Program-made: the position numbers and the translations under genes | Origin: JAWKOK01 sp963765875 | Lineage (GTDB): Bacteria > Chloroflexota > Anaerolineae > Caldilineales > Caldilineaceae | Length of the DNA stretch: 64,000 nucleotides | NCBI GenBank assembly: GCA_963765875.1 | Contig: CAVXYK010000020.1 | Location: 120,935 to 184,934, forward strand | Direction of reading: 5' to 3' | The notes under the pieces: model-generated | Told to the model about the DNA's origin: nothing | Databases searched by the model: none | The model's input: only the letters and a program-made list of their open reading frames with translations | In this document: piece by piece, positions 56,926 to 64,000 of the stretch | How positions within the stretch are numbered: the first letter of the stretch is position 1 | Layout: each line of letters starts with the position of its first letter

Positions 56926-58054
56926 GTTTGCTGGCCCTGGTTGAATGGAGCGCAAACTGAAAACGCTCGACCATGACATCCACGTTGTATTCAGTCCGTA
57001 CCGTTTGCAGAGCGTTCTCTCCCAAGTAGTGCCTCAGTTCGCCATCGGACAACAGCAAGGCAACTGTTTCATAGAGAGAATCAATGTTGTTCTCGGCGAA
57101 GATCAGCCCGTTGACCCCATTTTGGAGCGCCGCGATTTCCGGCATCTGGCGTGCGGGATTGTCGTGGGTGATCACCGGCAACGCGTAGCCAAACGCGTGC
57201 ATCAAAGTCAGGCCAATGGCGCCAGGATGCACGAGGAGATCGCTCGATAGGAACCAAGGGGTGAGCGCATCCTCGTCGTAAATGGAGCCAAGCCAACGAA
57301 TATGGTCGGCAACACCGTTTTGGGCGGCCTGACTCTGCAGCGAGTCCAGTTCAACGCCATCACCAATAACGATCCAGATCAAGTTGGGCTGGGCCTGTAG
57401 GAGTCTCGGCAGGATTTCTATGACTTGATCGAAGCGATTCTTTTTGTCCAGCCGCGCCACTGATAGAAGTACCGGGCGCTCAAATATCCCATACTGTTTC
57501 TGCCATGACGCTAAACGTTCAGCAGGCCAAAGCAGTTTTGCGTCATCGATCTGTTTCTGATCGAGGCCATTATTCAAACCAATGACCTGCCCGTTGGCAA
57601 ATCCCTGCTCTTCCAGAGATACCGCTTCTTGGTCGGTGTAGACCAAGAGCCTATCGAAAACTTGCCACCATCGAAGTCGCAAGCGCTCTGTTCGCTGATT
57701 GGCCCCCGCTGTATGTCCTTGACCCCAGAGAATGACGTGCTTACCTGCAAACCGAAAGAGGGTGGCCCATATCACATTGGAGACGATGCGCGGGTTTCCA
57801 TAGAAGACGTAGATGTCAAAGTCTGACCACAAGCTACGAACGGGAAGCCATTGCCAAACAGCACCCTTCTCTGAGCCCCGATAACGAATCTCCTGGCTGA
57901 AACAATCCAGTTCATTGTGTATGGGTCGGATGTTGAAATCGGGCATGGTTGGCTGGCAGAAGAGGGTTACCTGAAGATCCGCAAGATGACAAAGGCGTTC
58001 ATAGAATCCACGTCTATAGGTTGGGATGACATTTGTGACAATGGCGACGCGCAT
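56918..58054 (-). CDS. Glycosyltransferase family 4
   Basis: This 378-residue GT-B enzyme has an intact frame. It begins MRVAIVTNVIPTYRRGFYERL and has WGQGHTAGANQRTERLRLRW. The donor domain shows PVLLSVARLDKKNRFDQVIE, IWIVIGDGVELDSLQ and DLLVHPGAIGLTLMHAFGYALPVITHD in the usual E-x7-E position. The start codon shares a base with the stop of the next gene upstream (TAATG). The sugar is unknown. Confidence 0.87.
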   Translation of the reverse strand: MRVAIVTNVIPTYRRGFYERLCHLADLQVTLFCQPTMPDFNIRPIHNELDCFSQEIRYRGSEKGAVWQWLPVRSLWSDFDIYVFYGNPRIVSNVIWATLFRFAGKHVILWGQGHTAGANQRTERLRLRWWQVFDRLLVYTDQEAVSLEEQGFANGQVIGLNNGLDQKQIDDAKLLWPAERLASWQKQYGIFERPVLLSVARLDKKNRFDQVIEILPRLLQAQPNLIWIVIGDGVELDSLQSQAAQNGVADHIRWLGSIYDEDALTPWFLSSDLLVHPGAIGLTLMHAFGYALPVITHDNPARQMPEIAALQNGVNGLIFAENNIDSLYETVALLLSDGELRHYLGENALQTVRTEYNVDVMVERFQFALHSTRASKHE

Positions 58055-59309
58055 TAGGATTTGGCCAGAAGACGATCAAATAGCAAAGAAGAGAAGTTCG
58101 TTGCTGAGTTAATTTCCGCAAACTCCGAAGCTCTGTCCGGATCGAATGCGCCATCGCATCCCCGGTTTAGGAGGCGTCGAATACCCTTGGAAAGTTCGCT
58201 CGGGTTCGTTGAATCGACTGCCAGGCCCAAACTGTATTGCGCTACCAGTGCGCCAATCAGCCCGTAGTCAGAGGCGAGCACGGGATTTTGGGCAGCAGCC
58301 GCTCGAACCAAGATACCACTCATACCCACATGGCGTTGGTAGGGGATCAGAACCACATCCGACAGGCCAAACAGGGCCTGTACATCCGACTCAGTGACGT
58401 ACTCATCGAGCAGCACCCATTGGACTGGAAGAGAATCCTGAAGGGTCGCAATTCTTGTTCCGATGGCTTCTTTGACCGCTGCATCCATCTGCCCTGCGAT
58501 CACCAAGCAAAGCTGTCCACACTCGTTGGCAGAAAGATGCTCGATCGCCTCAATGAGTTGATAGATGCCTTTTCGATGAATATTATCCTCGCCACGCAAG
58601 GTGCCGAAGAACAAATAGACCTGACGGCCAGGCTGGATACCGTAAAGTCCTACGCGAAGCCGATCTGCAACGGCATCTTCGGAGGGCAGGACGCGCACAG
58701 GATCGGCAGAAAAACCGCTTTTTCACTGACGATTGACAATTCTTTTGCTGCGAATGGATCCAGGCAAAACAGAGTGTTGAATATCGGATTATGCAACACG
58801 CGCTTTAATCATCAGGTTTGATGCCGCCAGATTCGTATCTATCCTTGAACATGGGTTGATGGTGCATCAGCTCAGGATAGTGAAAGGTCGGCCAAACAGA
58901 TGCCGGAGACCTGGCCCGGCACACGGGTCTGGAGCGCCAGCGGCAGTTGATAGTGGTCAAAATAGGCGAGCAGCGAATGGGATGGATTCAGATTCCGAAC
59001 ATACCTGGCAAAGAGACGCCACCTGTGAAAACTGTTTCTGACCAAGGAAGGCTCGTGGGCGTCGCCAGTTCAGACTGCTCGGAGTCGCTGAGGTAAACGA
59101 ATTGCAGGCCGTGGGCAGTGCGGAATTTGGACAGGTTCACAATTTCAGGATGCCTGTCCGGAATTTGGGAGGCGACGACAAAGATCAAATCGCAGGCCGG
59201 CATTTGTTGATCGATAGACCACCAGATGGTGGACATAGTCGGCATGGTGGCCACCTATGTCGGGATCGAAGATTAGCAAACGAGCCCCACTTCTGTCCGT
59301 TTCTATCAT
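58054..59309 (-). CDS. Glycosyltransferase family 4 (several frameshifts in the N-terminal half)
   Basis: The C-terminal 214 residues (58054-58698) are in one frame: VYLFFGTLRGEDNIHRKGIYQ, LVIAGQMDAAVKEAI, VVLIPYQRHVGMSGILVRAAA. The N-terminus is spread over other frames: MIETDRSGARLLIFDPDIGG from 59309, then MPACDLIFVVASQIPDRHPE and FVYLSDSEQSELATPTSL. At least three single-base shifts lie between 58700 and 59240. Reassembled length is near 415 residues, normal for the family. The start overlaps the stop of the next gene upstream (ATGA). Confidence 0.65.
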
Positions 59310-60561
59310 TGTTTGTCGGATCCCAACGTCTGAATACAGTTCTGCATATCGTCGAGCCTGAAGGTTTAGAGTGAACTTATCCTCGACCCGTCTTCGCGGA
59401 TTGATGGACATTCGCTTCCATCGCTCCGGTTCACTGATTACCCACGCGATCCCAGCAGCCAAATCTGAAATGCTGAAACAATGGACAAGATATCCACAGT
59501 CTCTTGTGCTCAACGATATCGCTCAGTCCAGACGTGTCAAAGCATACTGACTGGGGTACCACAAGCCATCGATTCAATCGCAACTTTCCCAAGGTCCTGA
59601 GTTGAGGGCACCACAGTGACATCTGCAGCAGAGTATACCAAAGCCAATGTCGAATCATCATGCAACGCCAAATAGTGTGCCTTGACTCCAGTCTTTGGGG
59701 GTTCTAGAGGCGCCGATGCTCCAAAAATGACAGCTTCTGTGTCTGAACCCAATACAGAGCTGGAAATTAGCTCCAAAGCCTTGGCCATATAGTGATACCC
59801 TTTTCGAGAGTCACTGATCGCATTGATCGCACCGAAGGCGACGAGCTTTTTGTCTGCCGGTAGATTTAGCGCATACCTGGCCTCAGTTCTGGAAATGGGC
59901 TTATAAATGGCTTCGTTCACCCCATTGTGGATCATTTCGATACGTGAAGAGCCGAAATAGCGAACTTTGTTTTGCGCAATCAGCCAACCATTGGCTGATT
60001 GCTACAATTGTGATATCCAGGTTCTTCCAGGCGTTCTTTTTCTGGTTCCAGACTTTACGACTCAAATCGTTGTCTCTTGACGAACCAAGGTGAGAACACT
60101 TGCCGCATTGTTGCGTGTATCGGTTGCATTCGAGTGCATAATGGCATCCTCCGGTAAACGCCCACATATCACGCAATGTCCAAACGAGAGGGGATGGAAA
60201 CCTACACAGGTCCTGTGGTTTCACGAACCCTCCGCAGATCCAATGGAGGTTGATAAATCGGGATTAGTGTGCGAAGGGTTGAAGCGGTATCTGTTGCAGA
60301 GATCACGGGAGAGAATAGCGCCGACGGATTCTTCGAAGGATATCTCCTGAGGGGCCGCAGAATCTAAGTTATATCGAAGCGCTGCGCTATATCGAGACGA
60401 ATACCCTTTCCCGACAGCGACCACCGTAGATCATCGCTCAGTTTTCTGCCGACTACCATCTGTGACTCCACATCGATCTCGCTAAGCTCTTTATGGAGCC
60501 AATAGGCGCCTCGGGCCGCGCCGCCATCGATATCGGAAGCACTAAGATGGACAATATTCAT
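59306..60561 (-). CDS. Glycosyltransferase with cysteine-rich insert (several frameshifts)
   Basis: The start MNIVHLSASDIDGGAARGAY at 60561 is a clear GT-B opening. Later frames carry LVWTLRDMWAFTGGCHYALE with CNRYTQQCGKCSHLG, a cysteine-bearing insert seen in one group of GT4 enzymes. KLVAFGAINAISDSRKGYHY and VTVVPSTQDLGKVAIESMAC (E-x7-E) follow, then ARRYAELYSDVG. About five shifts are needed, near 60410, 60250, 59940, 59550 and 59325. The end is placed at the TGA overlapping the next start. Reassembled length is about 415 residues. Confidence 0.65.
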
Positions 60562-60614
60562 GGATGTCTATTCCTTACGGAAATCATGGTTGACTTTTTT
60601 TACAACGGCTTCAA

Positions 60615-61261
60615 TCAAGTGGCTGGCACTTTTGGATGCAACACCGTGATCCCTTTTTCGCCGTCAAGTAGTTCCATTTGATAGTTGAGCAAATCGGCCC
60701 ACTCATCGGCGATCCGCCGCTCGCCAGGTCGATCCACATCATCCAAGATAATCACACATTCATCGGAAAGATTTTTCTTGAGCAGGGGCATGGCCGCATA
60801 GCGCGCGTTATCATCAGCATACCCTGGCGGGCCATCCACAAAAACGAGGTCAATGGGACGAACCCGTTGGGCAAGTTCCTGTTGTAGCTGAGCAAGCGAA
60901 TACCAGAGCATCTGGCAATTTTCAGATCGAGTCTCCGTAAGTGGTGCATACATAACTGTGACATACTCATCAAAATCGTAGAGGCTCACCCATTCGGCAT
61001 CCCGACTGTACCATTCCTTACAATCATGTTCCAGGGAAATCAAGTGACCAGATTCGATGGATTTCAGAATATGCCCCAGCCAGACCGTGGACGCTCCCAC
61101 TCTGAATTCTACAATGAAGCTGGCCGTTCCAGAACAATTGTTTGGCACAAGATCCTTCAGAGTGACTGGGAAAGCAGCGCCGGCTCTGAGTTGGGAAGTT
61201 GTCGCTGTGAATTGACAAGGCTGTTGACCTGGATAAATGCTTCAACCCGATGGTGTTCCAT
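60615..61261 (-). CDS. Class I SAM-dependent methyltransferase (frameshifted)
   Basis: The main frame (60615-61148) has FIVEFRVGASTVWLGHIL (motif I variant), HLISLEHDCKEWY (motif II), PIDLVFVDGPPGYADDNARY and CVIILDDVDRPGERRIADEW, as in the Methyltransf_24 group. The probable start MEHHRVEAFIQVNSLVNSQR is in another frame at 61261, so one or two shifts lie near 61150. Length after repair is about 215 residues. The 61262-61486 stretch reads as protein in parts (ISGQAFMAHCLSQQIDLD) but I could not assign it. Confidence 0.6.
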
Positions 61262-61486
61262 AATACACGTTTGGGTATCGACAATCTGATCTCGCCGCCG
61301 CACCACAGGCCTATTGCCATGGCCACCAATGTGGGGATTTCGGATTGTGAACCCCATAGCCAGGCTGTCGCACACTGGTCAAGGTCAATTTGCTGGCTGA
61401 GGCAGTGGGCCATAAACGCTTGCCCGCTGATATTCCGAGCCGGCGCAATTTGCGTCTGATCCGTTTCGGTAGGCTGTATTGGTTGC

Positions 61487-62384
61487 CTATTTCGTCTGCT
61501 GCAGCACGGTCATAGGCGCGGTTTACCATCACATATTGGGGATGTGTCAGAGGAAATGATAAGGTTTGAGTCTCCGTCCAAGCACGTTCGTGGCCCTCGT
61601 CCGTGGTGTGTGTAGCTTCAGCACCAAAACCAATATTTTGGACCAGATTCTGTGCTGCACGATACTGATACCTGAATTGATCATCGTGGCGAATCTCCAT
61701 TCGTAATCCCACGTGTTGATCTTACCATCATAGGTCTCGTCAAACTTTCGCGAAGACGTGGTAGGAATGGATAGTCACGATGTAGCTTCTCTTGTTTAAT
61801 CACAGGCCAAAGTTTCATGTCTACGTCAAAATGTTTCCATGCCCGACGCCACGTCGCCCAGCCCCAGGTGAATCCCCATCAGAAAACAGATAGCTATGGT
61901 CTGTAAACCTCCGGCTGCTCAACATGTTGTATCCGGACACTTGCATCACCTGGCTATGATCTTGGTATCGTTGAATCATCTCGTCGGAAAACCGAAAAAA
62001 ACTTGGATCCGGCAAACAATCATCGTTTCCAGTATTATCGCATTTTCAACCTGTTCAAATACCCAATCAAGACCACTGGCCACTCTTTCCTTGCAGCCGA
62101 TATTTGTGCTGGAATAGTTATGTTTGATCTCACACTCCCACCCAACTTGCTCAACCACGGCCCGGGCTGCTGCACACATTCTTACGTCATCCGGATTGTT
62201 CTGCAGGTCGATCAGCGATCACGAAGAGTTGGGATGGCTTTGCCCTGGCGATCTCGGCGAAGACGCGTGCCGTTTTGTCTGGGCGATTGAAGATGATGAG
62301 TACCACTGGCGTGTCTAGAATATGCTGATTCACAGTAGTGATCCATCCCTTTGATACAGGGCCTTGTAGTCTAGCTCTTTTCAT
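61487..62384 (-). CDS. Glycosyltransferase family 2-like, nucleotide-diphospho-sugar transferase (frameshifted)
   Basis: Starting at 62384, TPVVLIIFNRPDKTARVFAEI is the GT-A nucleotide-binding start and QLFVIADRP follows. After a shift come CAAARAVVEQVGWECEI, NIGCKERVASGLDWVFEQVE and AIILE with the expected acidic pair. After another come LPDPSFFRFSDEMIQRYQDH and MQVSGYNMLSS, then NLVQNIGFGAEATHT. Four or more shifts are needed and the end is uncertain (a stop at 61487 in one frame). Family and order are clear, boundaries are not. Confidence 0.55.
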
Positions 62385-63415
62385 TTGCCGCTATGCCGGC
62401 GCTGATACATACCGAAACGGTGACGAAACCCATAGGTCTTCTCAATGAACCACCGTGCTGGCCGTGAACGTCTGAGCTTCTCATAAAGGAACACTTTCGG
62501 CAAAGTGTGAAAAGGCGCATTTTGGATCATTCCAGCATAGTTTCCCGGAATCCATATGAACCGTCGATGGCGCCCTGTGACGGCCAAATTTAGAGCAGAA
62601 GCCAGTGTTACAAAATGGGCGTTGTTCTGACCGACTATCCAGTCACATTCCGCAAGCAATGCAACAATCTTCGTCGCTGTCAGCGTCTCCTGCTCACTCA
62701 GCTGCGGATTCTCCATTAGGAACAGATGATTAGCATTGTCATACCGCTTTTCATCCCGATCATAGACATAGATAACCCCCAATCGATCGGCAGACGTTCG
62801 AACACGTCATCTGAGTCGCTACAGACGAAGACATTCGAAATCCCCGTGTTGTCGCTGATTTGCTTGACGTTATCCATGCATACTGAATTAACACAGGCGT
62901 TCTTGCGGTTTTGTCGCCTCGCCTAATATGGCAGCCAATAATTGGGTTGGCGAAGCCGATTCTCGTTCGAGCCTCTTCTACGTGCTCCCTGTATTCATCT
63001 AGTAGCTTGAGTCGAGTTAATACTTCTCCATCAAAACGTAAACGGTCAAGGCCCACATGCTCGAACATAGGAGGAATCCAATTGTATACGACTGTCGTGC
63101 TTCCTGGTTTCTCCAAAACCGGTCGAAATCCAAGTGTACTACGAAATCTTCTTGCCGTGTACCGATCTCCAGTGGAATCGAAGGCAGATTGAGAACGTCG
63201 TCAAATGCATAACGGCCAGTTGGATGGTAGCACGTTGAGTATGGGGGATCATTTGGCTGTCGAAATATGACGGTTCGCTCGCAGATATAGCCTATTTGAA
63301 GTGCAAGCATACGGCGGCTAAGTTGTCCACCAAACCCATGAGGCTGCTGATCTACGACCAGGAACTCAACAATCGTCAAAGTCCTGCTCAAATTGTAGAT
63401 AGTCAAGCTTGGCAT
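62381..63415 (-). CDS. Fucosyltransferase-like protein with HxRRGDK motif (frameshifted)
   Basis: Three frames from 63415 spell about 340 residues. FLVVDQQPHGFGGQLSRRML comes first, then IIGCHIRRGDK, the GDP-fucose-binding hallmark of alpha-1,6-fucosyltransferases (NodZ/FUT8 type) and O-fucosyltransferases. WGVIYVYDRDEKRYDNA and ATKIVALLAECDWIVGQNNAHF end the active-site region. Shifts lie near 63090 and 62890-62780. The end overlaps the next gene start by four bases. It is probably a deoxysugar transferase of the polysaccharide cluster; the sugar is inferred from the motif only. Confidence 0.65.
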
Positions 63416-63589
63416 GGAATTTACTGACTACCTGGCCTGAGTCTAACACTTTGCATTTCTCCACGATGAGGCTGTTTGTTCGGATCCATATTCAGAAAAG
63501 CCGTGTTCAAGTCGTATTGGACAGACGGGCACCCCAATAACTGGACAGTTCGTTAAGCAAGACCAACTGCTCCAGAAAGGGGAAGAAAG

Positions 63590-63873
63590 ATGCCACAAAA
63601 ACGGAAGCGACACAGCGCCAGATTCAAGTTCGACGTGGCCATGGAAGCGGCCAAAGGTCAAGAGACGGTCAACCGGATCGCGGCCAAATACGAAATTCAT
63701 CCAAGCCAGGTAAGCCAATGGAAGCGCCAATTGCTGGATGAAGGGACGACATGTTCGGCACGGCCAATGAACGAAAAGCGACATGAAGCGCTGCATCAGA
63801 CTCAGATGAGCAAATCGGCCGCCTCAAGATGGACCTGGAGTGGCTGAAAAAAAAAGTTACCTACGTCGATTGA
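63590..63873 (+). CDS. IS3-family transposase OrfA (frameshifted)
   Basis: MPQKRKRHSARFKFDVAMEA begins a Tnp_1-type helix-turn-helix protein, with VNRIAAKYEIHPSQVSQWKRQ as the DNA-binding helices. After LLDEG the frame breaks. The expected continuation (DMFGTANERKA, then EALHQ, then IGRLKMDLEWLKKKVTYVD) is spread over two other frames and stops at 63873. AAGGGGAAG precedes the start. OrfA binds the element ends. Confidence 0.75.
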
Positions 63874-64000
63874 GTATAAACGTGCCTTGATTGAGCCGGA
63901 ACATCCTGAGTTCAGCTTGAATCGACAGTGTAAACTGCTCGAACTGAACCGGTCGACCTGGTACTACAGACCGGTGACCGAAACGGCAGAGAACCTGGAA
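63874..64000 (+). CDS. IS3-family transposase OrfB, N-terminal part
   Basis: After the A-run, an open frame reads ALIEPEHPEFSLNRQCKLLE and then LNRSTWYYRPV, the usual start of IS3 OrfB before the rve integrase (DDE) domain. The catalytic domain lies beyond the window. It may be made as an OrfAB fusion by frameshifting. Confidence 0.65.

Larger units (their letters stand above)
63520..64000 (+). mobile_element. IS3-type insertion sequence, left part, cut by the window edge
   Basis: A transposase pair of the IS3 type begins here: a small helix-turn-helix OrfA followed by OrfB in another frame, with a run of nine A (63846-63854) of the kind used for frameshifting. TGGACAGACGGGCACCCC near 63520 may be part of the terminal inverted repeat, but the right end is outside the window, so the boundary is a guess. 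Confidence 0.7.

Noticed and set aside
1..64000. tRNA or rRNA genes
   Set aside because: No cloverleaf with a convincing TTCGANTC arm and CCA-side pairing, and no rRNA-like stretch, was found by eye; a covariance search would be decisive.

Overview
The window looks like part of a moderately GC-rich genome of the Chloroflexota (Caldilineae/Anaerolineae type). This is inferred from gene content, not from a marker gene. The clues are secreted proteins with Thr/Pro-rich stalks, a giant BTAD-ATPase-TPR regulator, a cobamide salvage set with an ECF transporter and DUF4430-like proteins, a bacterial alpha-2-macroglobulin and an O-antigen ligase-TPR protein. No rRNA, tRNA or CRISPR array was seen.

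Layout. 1-2000: gene remnants. 2075-13577 (minus): M20 peptidase, a large secreted beta-helix protein with a dead protease-like motif, a degenerate receiver protein, a lipoprotein with two OsmC domains, a small conserved protein and a BTAD regulator. 13706-15496 (plus): DUF1269-like protein and MFS transporter. 15514-19466: repeats and a small accessory island (DUF4160/DUF2442 pair, NACHT NTPase frameshifted in its P-loop, VapBC pair). 19693-34897 (plus): a B12 region with meaB, cobT, a promoter and cobalamin riboswitch, an unknown small protein, three proteins built from DUF4430-like and alpha/alpha-toroid modules, ECF S, T and fused A components, pduO, cobS, a CbiR-like hydrolase and cobU. 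35485-38261: a zinc/manganese-type ABC transporter whose permease 3' end is duplicated around an inserted DUF433/DUF5615 toxin-antitoxin pair. 38369-39559: thiolase. 39625-63415 (minus): alpha-2-macroglobulin, double-cyclophilin lipoprotein, then a surface-polysaccharide cluster. 63520-64000: the left part of an IS3-type element.

The most interesting system is 22301-34897. The proposed pathway is: secreted proteins resembling the two domains of animal intrinsic factor/transcobalamin capture corrinoids outside the cell; a membrane-anchored partner passes them to an ECF importer; a CbiR-like enzyme removes the lower ligand; CobU, CobT and CobS rebuild the preferred cobamide; PduO adenosylates it; MeaB serves a B12 mutase. 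The riboswitch points to B12 feedback. No de novo corrin-ring genes are present in the window.

Caution: many genes, above all at 24800-28000 and 39600-64000, are split by single-base frameshifts although their proteins otherwise read as intact. Consensus sequencing error is the simplest explanation. I give one span per such gene and describe the breaks; exact ends inside 58-63 kb are approximate.
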